The notes under the pieces are model-generated. The model saw only the letters and a program-made list of their open reading frames with translations. It was not told where the DNA came from and did no database searches. From NCBI RefSeq assembly GCF_003501885.1, contig NZ_QWFA01000015.1:1-51222 (forward strand): DNA of 51,222 nucleotides, in the 5' to 3' direction. A program made the translations under genes and the position numbers. Below, one piece after another: positions 1 to 11,392 of the stretch (its first letter is position 1; the number at the start of each line of letters is the position of its first letter). This stretch comes from Streptomyces globisporus (GTDB lineage: Bacteria; Actinomycetota; Actinomycetes; Streptomycetales; Streptomycetaceae).

Positions 1-3000
1 CTCGGTGAGATCGAGAACACCCTCACCCAGCACGAAGCGGTGCGCCAGGGAGTAGTCCTCGCGCGTGAATCCGGGGACACCCGTGCGCTGGTCGCCTATG
101 TGCATCCGACGCCGGAATGGTTCGACTCCGCCGCCAGGGAACAGAACGCCCACCTGCTTGACCAGTGGCAGCGCGTCTTCGAGGACCAGTACACCGGCTC
201 CCAGGACGAGCACACCCCGGACGACCTCAACCTGGCCGGCTGGGACAGCTCCTACACCGGCGAGCCCATTCCCCGGGCAGAGATGCGCGAGTGGATCGAC
301 GGTACGGTCCAGCGCATCGAGGAACTGCGGCCGACGCGCCTGCTCGAGATCGGCTGCGGCACCGGACTGCTGCTCTTCCGGTACGCGGAACTCTGCGAGT
401 CCGTACACGCCCTGGACCTTTCGCCCTCGGCGCTCAGCGATGTCCGACGCGGTGTGTCACAGCGTGGCTGGACGCACGTGACCCTGGAACACGGCGACGC
501 CCTTTCGGTGGCGGATCTGGCCGAAGGCACCTTCGACACGATCGTGCTCAACTCGGTCGCGCAGTACTTCCCGAACCGGCTCTACCTGGAGGACGCCATC
601 TCCCGGATGCTGCCGCTTCTGGAGGACGGCGGTCGCATCCTCATCGGCGACGTCCGCAACCTGGATCTGCTGCCTGCCCACCTCGGTGCGGTCGAACGCA
701 GCCGCAGCGACGTCGGTACCACGGCCGGAGAGCTTTCCCGGCAGGTGCGCTACCGGCGTCGGCAGGAGAGCGAACTACTCCTCAGCCCCACCTACTTCGC
801 CCAGCTGCCCGAACGGTTCTCCGTGCTCGGCGCCGTCGACATCGTGGCCAAGCGCGGGGTGGGCGACAACGAGATGACGGCCTACCGCTACGACGTGATC
901 CTCACCAAGGGGACCGCCACGCCCACCGAGCCCCTTCCGTGGCTGGAGGCCGGGACACCGCAGCGCCTACGGGACCTCCTGGACGAGGGCGGCACCGCTG
1001 ACCGGTTCGGCGTCAGCGGCCTGCGCAACCCCCGCATCGCCGACGACGTGCGTATCAGCGACGGACTGGCGCGCTGGTCGCCCGCTCATGAGGTGGAGCC
1101 ACTGCCGAAGGGCAGCCGCCTGACGGCCCGGGCCGCGGAGGAGGTACGGGAGCTGGAAGCCGTACTGCTCCACGCCGAAACGCTCGGCTACCAGGTGGCG
1201 GCAACCTGGTCGCAGGACCGGCCCGACGCCCTGGACCTCGTGTTCGGAAAGGGCGGACTGCCCCGGGTGCGGGCCCGCGCCCCCTACCGCGCACAACACC
1301 TGGCCAACTTCCCGCGCATCGGTGACCTGGGGCCGTCGATGGCCCGGACGCTGAAGGAGCACCTGTCCGCGCGGCTGCCGAGCTACATGGTTCCCGGTGT
1401 GTTCGTGCTCCTCGAAGACCTTCCCGTCACCCCCAACGGCAAGGTCGACAAGCGGGCGTTGCCCGCTCCCGACGAGGACGCCGTGGCCAAGGAGGCGTAC
1501 ATCGCGCCGCGCACCGGTGCGGAACGGATTCTCTGCCGGATCCTCGGAGAGATGCTCGGGCTCAGCCGGGTCGGGATCGCTGACACCTTCTTCGCCCTCG
1601 GCGGACACTCCCTGCTCGCCGTCCGGCTCAACCTGCGGGTGAAGCAGGAGACGGGTACGGAGCTGCCGCTCCAGCTGATTCTCACCGGTGCCACCGTGGC
1701 GGACATGGCCGCGGCGATCGAGACGGAGCCGGCCGCCGCGGAAGTCGTGCCGCTCGTGCCCGCCGTACCCTCCCGAGACGGTGAGGAGGCACCGCTCTCC
1801 CTGCAACAGCGGGATCTGTGGTTCCTCAACCACCCCCAGCACCTGGAGGCTTCCTGGGACAACGCCCAGCTGGCGTACCGGCTCGAAGGCCGGCTGGATC
1901 GCGAGGCCTTCGGGCGAGCCGTCCGAGCCCTCGCCGAGCGGCATCCGGTGCTGCGCACCGGCTACGTCCACCGCGACGGCACCCTCACCCAGCGGGTGAA
2001 CGACGCCTCGGGCTTCGAGATGAAGGTTTCCGCGCCGATCTCCGGGGACGCGGCGCTCAGGGAGTGGCTCGCGCAGGAGCGGACGCGCCCGTTCGCGCCG
2101 GACGGCCGGCACATGGTCCGGATCCATCTGGTGCCGGTGGCGGACGACGAGCACGTCTTCGTCCTCACCAGGCCGTGGGGCGTCTTCGACGGGTGGTCGC
2201 TGACCATCGTCCTGCCCGAGCTCATGGCCCTGTACCGGGCGCTGGTCCGCGGAACGGAAGCGGTCCTGCCGCCGCTGCCGCTGCGGTACGCCGACTTCGC
2301 CCGCTGGCAGCGGCGCGTCGTCGGCGCCGGGGAACTCGACCGTCAGCTCGCCTACTGGCGAGGGCAACTGGACGGTCTGCCCGCCCTCCTGTCGCTGCAC
2401 ACCGACCGCCCTCGGGGGCCGGTGCAGTCCTACCGGGGGGCCAAGGTGGGCATCGACGCTCCGATGGAGGTGCTCACCCGGCTCCAGCAGCTCAGCCAGG
2501 AGAGCGGCGGCACGCTGTACATGACCCTGCTGGCGGCGTTCGCCGTGCTGGTGGGCCGATACTCGGACGACCAGGAGCTGGCGATCGGCACTCCTGTCAC
2601 CAATCGGCCCAAGGCCGAGCTGGAACCGCTCGTCGGCTACTTCGTCAACACGCTGGTGATCCGGCTGGACGTGACCCCGGACCGCGGGTTCTCCGACTTG
2701 CTGAAGCAGACCAGGCACGTCACGGCCGAGGCGCACGAGTGCAAGGACCTGCCCTTCGTCGACCTGGCCAGGGAGCTTGTCCCGAACCCCGATCCGGCGT
2801 ACTCCCCCTTGTTCCAGGTGATGTTCAATCTCGTCCCGATGCCACGGCTGACGGCGGACGAGGACGGCCTGGACGACGGCCTTGCGACAGAGCCGGTGGA
2901 GGCGGACCCGGGCCCGGCGAAGTACGACCTCAACCTGACGGTGCGGGAGACGGACGCCGGCCTGGTGGGCCACCTGGAGTACAGCACCGACCTGTTCACC

Positions 3001-3114
3001 GAGGAGACGGCGGCGCGCATGGCGCGTTCCTACGAGCGGCTGCTCCGGGAGATAGCGGCCGATCCCGATGCGGACCTGACCCGGTTGCGGGCGCGGTCGA
3101 ACGGCGCCGCATGA
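1..3114 (+). CDS. NRPS, 3' part: A(with inserted methyltransferase)-PCP-C
   Basis: The frame is open from base 1, so the gene starts upstream of the window; 1037 codons are visible. The first residues are the end of core A8 (LGEIE). A methyltransferase is then inserted, with SAM motif LEIGCGTG near nt 343-366, before A9 (LPSYMVP) and A10 (NGKVDK, near nt 1436). Insertion between A8 and A9 is the usual place for N-methyltransferases, so an N-methylated amino acid is expected. The PCP carries GGHSL (Ser codon 1609-1611). The C-terminal condensation domain spans about nt 1790-3090, but its HHxxxDG motif reads PWGVFDG (nt 2173-2193), without the catalytic second His. There is no thioesterase. The stop overlaps a possible ATGA start of the next gene. 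Substrate specificity cannot be read because A3-A7 lie outside the window. Because the next gene begins with a KSQ loading module, this NRPS probably acts late or at chain release (inference). Confidence 0.93.
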   Translation, partial: LGEIENTLTQHEAVRQGVVLARESGDTRALVAYVHPTPEWFDSAAREQNAHLLDQWQRVFEDQYTGSQDEHTPDDLNLAGWDSSYTGEPIPRAEMREWIDGTVQRIEELRPTRLLEIGCGTGLLLFRYAELCESVHALDLSPSALSDVRRGVSQRGWTHVTLEHGDALSVADLAEGTFDTIVLNSVAQYFPNRLYLEDAISRMLPLLEDGGRILIGDVRNLDLLPAHLGAVERSRSDVGTTAGELSRQVRYRRRQESELLLSPTYFAQLPERFSVLGAVDIVAKRGVGDNEMTAYRYDVILTKGTATPTEPLPWLEAGTPQRLRDLLDEGGTADRFGVSGLRNPRIADDVRISDGLARWSPAHEVEPLPKGSRLTARAAEEVRELEAVLLHAETLGYQVAATWSQDRPDALDLVFGKGGLPRVRARAPYRAQHLANFPRIGDLGPSMARTLKEHLSARLPSYMVPGVFVLLEDLPVTPNGKVDKRALPAPDEDAVAKEAYIAPRTGAERILCRILGEMLGLSRVGIADTFFALGGHSLLAVRLNLRVKQETGTELPLQLILTGATVADMAAAIETEPAAAEVVPLVPAVPSRDGEEAPLSLQQRDLWFLNHPQHLEASWDNAQLAYRLEGRLDREAFGRAVRALAERHPVLRTGYVHRDGTLTQRVNDASGFEMKVSAPISGDAALREWLAQERTRPFAPDGRHMVRIHLVPVADDEHVFVLTRPWGVFDGWSLTIVLPELMALYRALVRGTEAVLPPLPLRYADFARWQRRVVGAGELDRQLAYWRGQLDGLPALLSLHTDRPRGPVQSYRGAKVGIDAPMEVLTRLQQLSQESGGTLYMTLLAAFAVLVGRYSDDQELAIGTPVTNRPKAELEPLVGYFVNTLVIRLDVTPDRGFSDLLKQTRHVTAEAHECKDLPFVDLARELVPNPDPAYSPLFQVMFNLVPMPRLTADEDGLDDGLATEPVEADPGPAKYDLNLTVRETDAGLVGHLEYSTDLFTEETAARMARSYERLLREIAADPDADLTRLRARSNGAA

Positions 3115-3182
3115 CGAACCACGCGCCGGACCACTCACAGCGCCCGCGGCAGCGACAGGGCCAGCACAAGAAGGAGCCAGCC

Positions 3183-6100
3183 ATGCCCACCAGCCATTCC
3201 GACGAGCGCGCTGTCGCCGTCGTAGGCATGTCCTGCCGGGTCCCGGGAGCTGAGGACGCCGATGCCTTCTGGCGGCTGCTGAACGACGGCGTGGACGCGA
3301 TCACCGAAGTACCAGCAGGCAGGTGGGACCTCGACGCGGTTCCGGAGGGACTCGAACCGGCGGGTCTGCGGCGAGGCGGCTTCCTCGGTGAGGTGGCGGA
3401 CTTCGACGGCGACTTCTTCGGCATCTCGCCGCGCGAGGCCGAGGCGATGGACCCGCGGCAGCGGCTGGCTCTCGAACTGAGCTGGACGGCGTTGGAGGAC
3501 GCCAGGATCCTGCCGCAGAGCCTGCGCGACGGCGGCGCGGCGGTCTTCCTCGGAGCCACCGGCGACGACTACGCCGCGCTCGTCCACCGCCACGGCGGCG
3601 ATGCCGTGTCCCACCACTCGATGGCAGGGCTGAGCAGAGGCGTCATCGCCAACCGCGTCTCCTACCAACTGGGCCTCCGCGGGCCCAGCCTGACCGTGGA
3701 CGCGGCACAGTCGTCCTCCCTGGTCGCTGTCCACATGGCCTGCGAGGCCCTGCTGTCGGGCGCCACCGAACTGGCCCTGGCCGGTGGTGTCCACCTGAAC
3801 CTGGCCCCGGACAGCACGTTCGCCTTCGCGCGGGCGGGCGCCCTGTCACCGGACGGACGCTGCTACACCTTCGACTCGCGCGCCAACGGAACCGTGCGGG
3901 GCGAGGGCGGCGGCATGGTGGTCCTCAAACGCCTGGCGGACGCCGTCGCGGACGGTGACCCGGTCCATTGCGTCCTGCTCGGCAGCGCCGTGAACAATGA
4001 CGGCGGCGGCCAGGGGCTCACCGTCCCCGACGCGGAGGCGCAGCGGGAGTTGCTGCACGATGCCTACGGCCGCGCGGGAGTGGAGCCGGCGCAGGTCCAG
4101 TACGTCGAACTGCACGGCACCGGGACCAGGGCGGGCGACCCGGTCGAGGCGGAGGCTCTCGGCGCGGTCCTGGGCCCGGACCGTCCGGCCGGGAAGCCGT
4201 TGCTGGTGGGATCGGTGAAGACCAACATCGGCCACCTCGACGGCGCCGCGGGTGTCGTCGGACTGATCAAGGTCGCCCTCTCCCTCAAGCGTGGGAAGAT
4301 CCCGGCGAGCCTCAACTTCGCCGAGCCGCATCCGGCCATCCCCATGGAGCGGTTGAGGCTCCGGGTGAACGGCAGCACCGGGCCGTGGCCGCCGGGCTCC
4401 CGGCTCGCGGGCGTCAGCTCGTTCGGCGTCGGCGGCACCAACTGCCACGTGGTCGTCGCCGACGCCCCCGCCGTGGCGGCGGACGACCGTGCAGAGACGC
4501 TTCCTGTCGCACCGTCACCGGTTCCGGTGGTGGTATCGGGCAGGACCGAGGCCGCTCTGCGCGCCCAGGCCGAGCGCCTTCTGGAGCGGGTGGAATCCGA
4601 TCCCGACCTGCGCCTGGTCGACGTGGGCTACTCCATGTTGACGACCCGCACCGCGATGGAGCACCGAGGGGTGGTCGTCGCCTCGGACCGCGCCGAACTG
4701 CTGGCCGGACTGGCGGCCCTGTCGGTGGGCGAGCCGTCGCCCCACGTCGTCGAGGCGGTGGCAGGTTCCGCGTCGGGAGTGGTGTGGGTCTTTCCCGGGC
4801 AGGGGCCGCAATGGGCCGGGATGGCCCTCGACCTGTGGGAGTCCTCGGCGGTCTTCGCCCGGCGCATGGACGAGTGCGCCGGCCTCCTCGACGGCATGGT
4901 CGACTGGTCGCTGCGGGAAGTGCTCGCCGACGACGCCGCGCTGAAGCGCATGGACGTGATGCAGCCCGCGCTGTTCGCGGTCCAGGTGTCGCTGGCCGAG
5001 GTCTGGCGGGCCGTCGGGCTGGCGCCGGCCGCCGTGGTCGGTCATTCCCAGGGCGAGATCACCGCGGCCTGCGCGGCGGGGAGCGTGCCGCTGGCCGACG
5101 CCCTGCGACTGATGGTCGAACGCAGCCGGGTCATCACCGAGCGGCTGTCCGGCCGCGGGGGGATGGCTCTGTTAGCCATGCCGGCCGATGAGGTCGACCT
5201 CGGCAGGGTGTCGATCGGCGCGGTCAACGGACCCGACTCGGTCGTCGTGTCCGGCCCCGTCGATGCCATCAGGGAGACGGTGGCCGCCTGCAAGGCCAAG
5301 GGGATACGCGCCTGGACGGTCCCGATCGACTACGCCTCGCACTCGGCGCAGGTGGAGGAGATCCGCGAAGAGGTCCTGCGGGCCGCCGCGGGGGTTCCCG
5401 CGCGCGACAGCGGCGTGGCGTTCTACTCCACGGTCACCGGTGGCCGCCTGGACGCCGACCGCCTCGATGCCGGGTACTGGTACCGGAACCTGCGGGAACA
5501 GGTGCGCCTGGAGGAGGGCGTCCGGGCAGCGGTCGCCGACGGACATCGGGTGTTCATCGAGGCGAGCCCCCACCCCGTGCTGACCACGGCGATCCAGGAC
5601 ACCGTGGACAGCGCGGCCGTCGAGGCCGTCGTGCAGGGCACGCTGCGCCGGGACGAGGGCGGGTTGCGCCGGCTCCTGCTGTCGATGGCCGCACTGCACG
5701 CCCAGGGCGTCACGGTGGACTTGCGGCCGATGTTCGATGGCCTCGGCGCCCGCACGGTGGAACTGCCCGGCTATGCCTTCCAGCGGCGCCCCCACTGGAT
5801 CACCGGGGCGGCCGGCGCGCCGTCCGCGCCCAGGCCGGAGACGGCACCGAGGACAGAGACCGCCACCGAGCTCTCCACGGCCGGCTCGAAAGCCGCCCGG
5901 GAACTCGACCTGTCGGCACTGATCCGGTCCCAGGCAGCGGCCGTGCTCGGCCACAGTGGAGCGGACGCCGTCGACGTCGACCGCTCGTTCAAGGAGCTCG
6001 GGTTCGACTCGGTCACGGCGGTGGAGCTCAGCAGGCTGTTGAGCCGTGCGACCGGACTCCGGCTGCCTGCCACACTGCTCTTCGACCATCCCAGCCCCAC

Positions 6101-9100
6101 CGCGCTCGAACGGCGCCTCCGCGAGCTGCTGGCCGGGCCCGTCCCGAACTCCACTCCGTCCGTGGCGGGCCGCCCCGACGACGACCTGATCGCGATCGTG
6201 GGCATGGGTTGTCGATTGCCGGGCGATGTGTCCTCCCCCGAGGAACTGTGGCGCCTGGTCTCCGAGGGAGTGGACGCGATCTCCGCCTTCCCCGAGGACC
6301 GCGGCTGGAACCTCGCGGCAGCGGACACGGGACACGTCCGGTCAGGCGGCTTCCTCAAGGACGCCTTCGGCTTCGACGCCGACTTCTTCCGGATCAGCCC
6401 CCGGGAGGCGCGGGCCATGGACCCGCAGCAGCGACTGCTGCTGGAAGTGTCCTGGGAGGCGCTGGAGCGCGCCGGAATCGATCCCGCGTCCCTGCGGGGC
6501 AGCCGGACGGCCGCCTTCATGGGTGTCATGGACCAGGATTACGTCCCACGGCTGCACGAGACGTCGGAGAGCTTCGGCGGATACGCCCTGACGGGCGGCG
6601 CGACGAGTGTGGCCTCGGGCCGCATCGCCTTCGCCCTCGGCCTTGAGGGCCCCGCGGTGACCGTGGACACGGCATGCTCCTCGTCGCTGGTCTCGCTGCA
6701 CCTGGCGGCACAGTCCTTGCGGGCCGGGGAGTGTTCGCTGGCCCTTGCCGGAGGGGCGACGGTGATGTCGACGCCCGGGATGTTCGCGGAGTTCTCACGG
6801 CAGGGCGGCTTGTCGCCCGACGGCCGGTGCAAGGCGTTCTCCGATTCCGCCGACGGCACGGGCTGGGCCGAGGGCGTCGGCGTCGTGGTGCTGGAGCGGC
6901 TGTCGGACGCGCGGCGGAACGGGCATCAGGTGCTGGCAGTGGTGCGTGGCTCCGCGATCAACCAGGACGGAGCCTCCAACGGGCTGAGCGCCCCCAACGG
7001 TCCGTCCCAGGAGCGCGTCATCCGTGACGCCTTGGCACGCGCCGGCCTGTCCGCGGCGGACGTCGACGCCGTGGAGGCGCACGGCACCGGCACGGCGCTG
7101 GGGGATCCGATCGAGGCGCAGGCGCTGCTGGCGACGTACGGTCAGGAGCGCGCGGAGCCGCTCCGGCTGGGATCCCTGAAGTCGAACATCGGGCACACCC
7201 AGGCGGCGGCCGGTGTCGGCGGTGTGATCAAGATGGTGCTGGCCATGCGGCACGGGGTGCTGCCGCGCACGCTCCACTCGTCCGAGCCGTCACGGCACGT
7301 GGAGTGGGCATCGGGCGCGGTCGAGCTACTGACCGAGCGGCGCTCCTGGCCGCAGACCGGCCGGCCCCGGCGGGCCGGGGTGTCGTCGTTCGGTATCAGC
7401 GGCACCAACGCGCACGTGATCCTGGAGTACCCCGATCAGCCGCCCGCGGAGACCGGGACCACGGGAGAGGAGCCGGTCGACGGCCGGGCGGCGTCTTCCC
7501 TCCCGGTGCCCCTCGTACTCTCCGGCAGGACCGAGGCCGCTCTGCGCGCCCAGGCCGAGCGGCTGCGACGGCGGGTGGAGTCCGAGCCCGACCTGTCCCT
7601 GGCCGAAGTCGGACGGTCGCTGGCGACCTCGCGTACCCGGTTCGAGCGGCGCGCTGTCGTCGTGGCCGCGGACCGGGAGACGCTGATCGGCGAACTGGCG
7701 GCGCTGTCGCAGGGGGAGCGGGCACCCGCATCGGTCCAAGGGGTGGCGGAGCGCACCCGCCGCGGCGTGGTCTTCGTCTTCCCGGGACAGGGCACCCAGT
7801 GGGCCGGCATGGCGCAGGAGTTGCTCGACTCCTCACCGGTGTTCGCCGAGAGCGTCCGTGAATGTGCCGCCGCGCTCGCCGGGTTCGTGGACTGGGACCT
7901 GGACGGAGTGCTGCGGCAGGTGCCGGGTGAACCGACGCTGGAGCGGGTGGACGTGGTACAGCCGGTGTCGTGGGCGGTGATGGTGTCGCTGGCGGCTCTG
8001 TGGCGCTCCTACGGTGTCGAGCCGTCCGCCGTCGTCGGCCATTCGCAGGGCGAGATAGCAGCGGCCTGCGTGGCCGGTGCGCTGCCGCTGCGGGACGGGG
8101 CACGGGTGGTCGCGCTGCGCTCGCAGGCCATCGCCAAGGGGCTGGCCGGCCTCGGCGGGATGATGACGCTGGCCCTCCCGCCGGCGGAGGCGGAGTCCCG
8201 GATCGCGAGATGGCAGGGCGCTCTGGAGGTGGCGGCGCTCAACGGTCCGTCCGTCACGGTGGTCGCCGGTGACGCGCAGGCGCTCGAAGAGCTGCGCGTC
8301 GAATGCGCCGCGCAGGGTGTCCGGGCGCGCAGGATCGCGGTGGACTACGCCTCGCACACCTCCCATGTGGAAGGCATCGAGGACGAACTGGCACAGCTGC
8401 TCGTGGACGTACGGCCGGCTGTCGCCCAGGTGCCGTTCTTCTCGACCGTCGAGCGGGACTGGCTCAAGGAACGGCCTGTGGACGCCGGGTACTGGTACCG
8501 CAACCTGCGGCAGACGGTGCACTTCCAGTCCGCCGTGGAAGCACTGGCCGAGCAGGGCCATGACACATTCATCGAGGTCAGTGCCCATCCGGTGCTCACC
8601 GTCGGTATCCAGGAGATACTGGAGCGCCGTACGGAGCAGGCGGCTGAGGCCGTCTCGGGTTCGCTGCGGCGGGACGAAGGGGGACTGGAGCGGTTCCTCA
8701 CCTCGGTCGCGGGGGTGTGGACGCACGGTGTCGAGGTCGAATGGGAGCGAGCCTTCTCCCATGCCGACGCACCCCCTGTCGAGCTGCCGACGTACGCCTT
8801 CCAGCACCAGAGCTACCGCGTGGACGTCACGGCTGACCGGCCGCTGCTGGGGCAGGCGCTGCAACTCGCGGACGGCGACGGCACGGTCCTCACGGAGCGG
8901 CTCTCGCTGCGGACCAGGCCGTGGCTGGCCGGCCACCGGGTGCTGGGCCAACCCGTCGTACCGGGTACCGCACTGCTGGAGATGGCCCTGAGGGTCGGTG
9001 ATGTGGTGGACGAACTCACCATGCATACGCCCGTGGTGGTGCCGGAGCACGGCGACGTCGAGGTGCAGTTGACGGCAGCGGCGCCGGACGACAGCGGCCG

Positions 9101-11390
9101 ACGCCTCATCCGCATCCACGGCCGCACCGACGCTGCCTGGCAGTTGCACGCCACGGGCCTGGTGAGCTCCGCCGGGCACACCGGTGAGGCGGCACCCCTG
9201 GCGGAATGGCCACCGACCGGCGCGACACCGATGGATCTCACGGAGACCTATGACGAACTTGCCCGGCGCGGACTGGAGTACGGTCCGCAGTTCCGCAACC
9301 TGCGCGGCGTGTGGCGGCACGGCGACGACCTCCTGGTCGAAGCGGCCCTGCCGGACGGGGCCGGCCCTTTCACCGTGCATCCGGCGCTGCTGGACGCGGT
9401 GCTTCATCCCGTGGTGCTGGAGCACGGCCCCGGTCTCGTGGTGCCGTTCTCGTGGGCCGGTGTGCGGCTCTCGCGAGCGGGAGCGTCCGGGGTGCGGGTC
9501 CGCGTCGCCCCGGCCGGGGAGCACCGGGCCTCGCTGACCGTCGCGGACGGCAGCGGGATTGAGGTTCTGACGGTCGAGTCCCTCACCCTGAGGCCGCTGG
9601 ACGCACGGCGGTTCGACCCCAAGCTCTTCCAGATCGAATGGCGCGAGGTCACCGACGCCGGGAAGGCCGAGCCGGACGACCCGACCGACGTACTGACGGT
9701 GTCACCGACAAAGGCGCGGGCGCCCGAGGCCGCCCATGCGACCGCGGAGTCGGTGCTTCGTGACGTTCAGCGAAGGCTGGCGGAGCCCGCAGAGATGCCG
9801 TCCCCGCTGGTGGTCACCACCCGCCGAGGCGTGGCCGTGGCGCCGGACAGCCCCAGTGACCTCGCAGCGGCCACCGTGTGGGGGCTGCTGCGGTCCGCTC
9901 AGACGGAACACCCCGGCCGGGTCGTGCTCGTGGACTCGGACGGTGACGAAGAGCTGACGGCCGACGAGCTGGGCCGCGCTCTGGCAACCGGCGAGCCACA
10001 GATCGCGCTCCGATCGGGCCGCATGCTCGCACCCAGGCTCGCACGCGGATCCGTCCCCGTCCCCGACCCGGAGGGGCGGAGCGTCCCTCCGGGAAGCACC
10101 ACGCTGATCACCGGCGGGACCGGTGGGCTCGGTGGCGTCGTGGCGCGCCACCTGGTGAACCGTCACGGAGTACGCGACCTGCTGCTGGTCAGCCGCAGCG
10201 GGGCCGCCGCCGATGGCGTGGACGCCCTGGTGGCAGAGCTGACCGCGGCCGGCGCGCACGTATCCGTGGCCGCCTGCGACGTGGCCGACCGGGCCGCGCT
10301 GGCCGACGTCCTCGCGGCTGTCCCCGCGTCGGCACCGCTGCGCACCGTGGTGCATGCGGCGGGAGTCCTGGACGACGCAGCCGCCATGTCGCTGACGCCG
10401 GGGCAACTGCACGCGGTCCTGTCGGCGAAGGCGGACGCGGCGTGGAACCTGCACGAACTGACCCGCGAGCTCGACCTCACGGGCTTCGTGCTCTTCTCCT
10501 CCGTCTCGGCCACCCTCGGCTTTGCCGGACAGGCGAACTATGCGGCGGGCAACGCGTTTCTCGACGCGCTGGCCCACCACCGTCACACGCTCGGACTGCC
10601 CGCGGTCTCCCTCGGGTGGGGGCTGTGGGAACAGGACACCGGCCTCACCCGCCGTCTCGGTGGCACGGACAGGCAGCGCATGCTCCGTCTGGGGCTCCGG
10701 CCTCTGCCCACCGATGTCGGCCTGGCCCTGTTCGACCTGGCACTCGACGCCGACCGGCCGCATCTGGTCCCCGCCTGGCTCGACCTGTCAGGACGGGGCG
10801 ATACCGAGGTGCCCCCGATGCTGCGCGGCCTGGCCCGCACTCCGGCCGCGCCGAGCAGCCGGACGCGAAAGGACTCCCGGCCACTGCGCGACCGGTTGCT
10901 GACCCTGCCCGACACCGACCGGGCACCGGCGGTGCGGCGGTTGGTGCAGGCCGAGGTGGCGTCCGTGCTGGGCCGCTCCGGGCCGGGCGACGTGCCGTCC
11001 GACCGGGGCTTCGGAGACCTGGGGTTCGACTCGCTCACCGCCCTGGAACTGCGCAACCGGCTCGGCACCCTTGCCGGGATCACCCTGAACGCCACCGTGA
11101 TCTTCGATCACCCGACCCCGTCGAAGCTGGCACGCCACCTGCTGGAGCGGCTGGCCCCGGACCGGCCGACGGCCGCACCACCGGTACTCGCCGAGCTGGA
11201 GCGGCTGGAGGCGAGTGTGACCGCTGTCGACGGTGAGCTGCGCTCGGCCGTCACCGCCCGGCTGTGGCAGCTGATGGAGGCGGTGACCGCCGGGGACCGC
11301 ACGACGGAGAAAGAGCCGGACCACGAGGTCGCCGCGGCGAGTGCGGACGAACTCTTTGCCTTGATCGACGATGAGCTGGGAAGGCCCTGA
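3183..11390 (+). CDS. Modular type I PKS: KSQ-AT-ACP loading module and KS-AT-DH-KR-ACP
   Basis: 2735 residues, cis-AT architecture. ATG 3183 is chosen because AAGGAG (3171-3176) sits 6 nt upstream; an in-frame ATG at 3111 overlaps the stop of the NRPS (ATGA) but has no clear ribosome site. Domains: KSQ about 10-430 with Gln176 in place of the active Cys (DAAQSSS), AT with Ser622, ACP with Ser943, KS about 1001-1415 with Cys1165, AT with Ser1621, DH from about 1883 with His1918 in HxxxGxxxxPG and a later LDAVLH, KR with GGTGGLG and an LDD motif (B-type), ACP with Ser2617. Both ATs carry YASH, the methylmalonyl signature. The tail ending [12 protein letters not shown] is a typical C-terminal docking domain and should pair with the coiled N-terminus of the next protein. 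Predicted product is an ACP-bound 2-methylpent-2-enoyl diketide. Leu664 is encoded by TTA. Confidence 0.95.
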   Translation: MPTSHSDERAVAVVGMSCRVPGAEDADAFWRLLNDGVDAITEVPAGRWDLDAVPEGLEPAGLRRGGFLGEVADFDGDFFGISPREAEAMDPRQRLALELSWTALEDARILPQSLRDGGAAVFLGATGDDYAALVHRHGGDAVSHHSMAGLSRGVIANRVSYQLGLRGPSLTVDAAQSSSLVAVHMACEALLSGATELALAGGVHLNLAPDSTFAFARAGALSPDGRCYTFDSRANGTVRGEGGGMVVLKRLADAVADGDPVHCVLLGSAVNNDGGGQGLTVPDAEAQRELLHDAYGRAGVEPAQVQYVELHGTGTRAGDPVEAEALGAVLGPDRPAGKPLLVGSVKTNIGHLDGAAGVVGLIKVALSLKRGKIPASLNFAEPHPAIPMERLRLRVNGSTGPWPPGSRLAGVSSFGVGGTNCHVVVADAPAVAADDRAETLPVAPSPVPVVVSGRTEAALRAQAERLLERVESDPDLRLVDVGYSMLTTRTAMEHRGVVVASDRAELLAGLAALSVGEPSPHVVEAVAGSASGVVWVFPGQGPQWAGMALDLWESSAVFARRMDECAGLLDGMVDWSLREVLADDAALKRMDVMQPALFAVQVSLAEVWRAVGLAPAAVVGHSQGEITAACAAGSVPLADALRLMVERSRVITERLSGRGGMALLAMPADEVDLGRVSIGAVNGPDSVVVSGPVDAIRETVAACKAKGIRAWTVPIDYASHSAQVEEIREEVLRAAAGVPARDSGVAFYSTVTGGRLDADRLDAGYWYRNLREQVRLEEGVRAAVADGHRVFIEASPHPVLTTAIQDTVDSAAVEAVVQGTLRRDEGGLRRLLLSMAALHAQGVTVDLRPMFDGLGARTVELPGYAFQRRPHWITGAAGAPSAPRPETAPRTETATELSTAGSKAARELDLSALIRSQAAAVLGHSGADAVDVDRSFKELGFDSVTAVELSRLLSRATGLRLPATLLFDHPSPTALERRLRELLAGPVPNSTPSVAGRPDDDLIAIVGMGCRLPGDVSSPEELWRLVSEGVDAISAFPEDRGWNLAAADTGHVRSGGFLKDAFGFDADFFRISPREARAMDPQQRLLLEVSWEALERAGIDPASLRGSRTAAFMGVMDQDYVPRLHETSESFGGYALTGGATSVASGRIAFALGLEGPAVTVDTACSSSLVSLHLAAQSLRAGECSLALAGGATVMSTPGMFAEFSRQGGLSPDGRCKAFSDSADGTGWAEGVGVVVLERLSDARRNGHQVLAVVRGSAINQDGASNGLSAPNGPSQERVIRDALARAGLSAADVDAVEAHGTGTALGDPIEAQALLATYGQERAEPLRLGSLKSNIGHTQAAAGVGGVIKMVLAMRHGVLPRTLHSSEPSRHVEWASGAVELLTERRSWPQTGRPRRAGVSSFGISGTNAHVILEYPDQPPAETGTTGEEPVDGRAASSLPVPLVLSGRTEAALRAQAERLRRRVESEPDLSLAEVGRSLATSRTRFERRAVVVAADRETLIGELAALSQGERAPASVQGVAERTRRGVVFVFPGQGTQWAGMAQELLDSSPVFAESVRECAAALAGFVDWDLDGVLRQVPGEPTLERVDVVQPVSWAVMVSLAALWRSYGVEPSAVVGHSQGEIAAACVAGALPLRDGARVVALRSQAIAKGLAGLGGMMTLALPPAEAESRIARWQGALEVAALNGPSVTVVAGDAQALEELRVECAAQGVRARRIAVDYASHTSHVEGIEDELAQLLVDVRPAVAQVPFFSTVERDWLKERPVDAGYWYRNLRQTVHFQSAVEALAEQGHDTFIEVSAHPVLTVGIQEILERRTEQAAEAVSGSLRRDEGGLERFLTSVAGVWTHGVEVEWERAFSHADAPPVELPTYAFQHQSYRVDVTADRPLLGQALQLADGDGTVLTERLSLRTRPWLAGHRVLGQPVVPGTALLEMALRVGDVVDELTMHTPVVVPEHGDVEVQLTAAAPDDSGRRLIRIHGRTDAAWQLHATGLVSSAGHTGEAAPLAEWPPTGATPMDLTETYDELARRGLEYGPQFRNLRGVWRHGDDLLVEAALPDGAGPFTVHPALLDAVLHPVVLEHGPGLVVPFSWAGVRLSRAGASGVRVRVAPAGEHRASLTVADGSGIEVLTVESLTLRPLDARRFDPKLFQIEWREVTDAGKAEPDDPTDVLTVSPTKARAPEAAHATAESVLRDVQRRLAEPAEMPSPLVVTTRRGVAVAPDSPSDLAAATVWGLLRSAQTEHPGRVVLVDSDGDEELTADELGRALATGEPQIALRSGRMLAPRLARGSVPVPDPEGRSVPPGSTTLITGGTGGLGGVVARHLVNRHGVRDLLLVSRSGAAADGVDALVAELTAAGAHVSVAACDVADRAALADVLAAVPASAPLRTVVHAAGVLDDAAAMSLTPGQLHAVLSAKADAAWNLHELTRELDLTGFVLFSSVSATLGFAGQANYAAGNAFLDALAHHRHTLGLPAVSLGWGLWEQDTGLTRRLGGTDRQRMLRLGLRPLPTDVGLALFDLALDADRPHLVPAWLDLSGRGDTEVPPMLRGLARTPAAPSSRTRKDSRPLRDRLLTLPDTDRAPAVRRLVQAEVASVLGRSGPGDVPSDRGFGDLGFDSLTALELRNRLGTLAGITLNATVIFDHPTPSKLARHLLERLAPDRPTAAPPVLAELERLEASVTAVDGELRSAVTARLWQLMEAVTAGDRTTEKEPDHEVAAASADELFALIDDELGRP
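3210..6120 (+). other. PKS loading module KSQ-AT(methylmalonyl)-ACP
   Basis: The KS active-site Cys is Gln (Gln176, codon 3708-3710), the hallmark of decarboxylating loading KS domains. HGTGT and NIGH are intact. The AT has GHSQG (Ser622) and YASHS. The ACP serine is Ser943 in LGFDS. Expected role: load methylmalonyl and decarboxylate it to a propionyl starter. This fixes the start of the assembly line inside the window. Confidence 0.92.
5172..5174 (+). promoter_or_regulatory. TTA leucine codon in the loading-module AT (possible bldA control)
   Basis: Reading frame 3 gives ATG GCT CTG TTA GCC, encoding Leu664 of the loading PKS. In Streptomyces TTA is read only by the bldA tRNA, so translation of the first PKS would depend on development. 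It is the only in-frame TTA I noticed in the cluster genes; I did not scan them exhaustively. Confidence 0.85.
6183..11160 (+). other. PKS module 1: KS-AT(methylmalonyl)-DH-KR-ACP
   Basis: KS has DTACSSS (Cys1165) and intact HGTGT and NIGH. AT has GHSQG and YASHT. DH has both catalytic motifs. KR has the Rossmann GGTGGLG, the LDD signature and the Ser/Tyr motif around YAAGNAF. The ACP serine is Ser2617. All reductive domains look active, so an alpha-methyl, alpha,beta-unsaturated unit is expected. Confidence 0.92.
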
Positions 11391-11392
11391 CG

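Noticed and set aside
967..3138. Long open frame on the - strand (about 723 codons) opposite the NRPS
   Set aside because: It is antisense to clear NRPS domains, shows no known motif, and is Arg/Gly/Pro/Gln-rich, as expected of the shadow frame in high-GC DNA.
1818..3182. Upstream extension of the first PKS frame
   Set aside because: It overlaps the well-supported NRPS C domain and encodes low-complexity sequence; the PKS protein begins at 3183 (or at most 3111).
3600..3720. Inactivated KS in the first PKS as a possible pseudogene
   Set aside because: The Cys-to-Gln change is the known KSQ loading signature, with HGTGT and NIGH intact, not decay.
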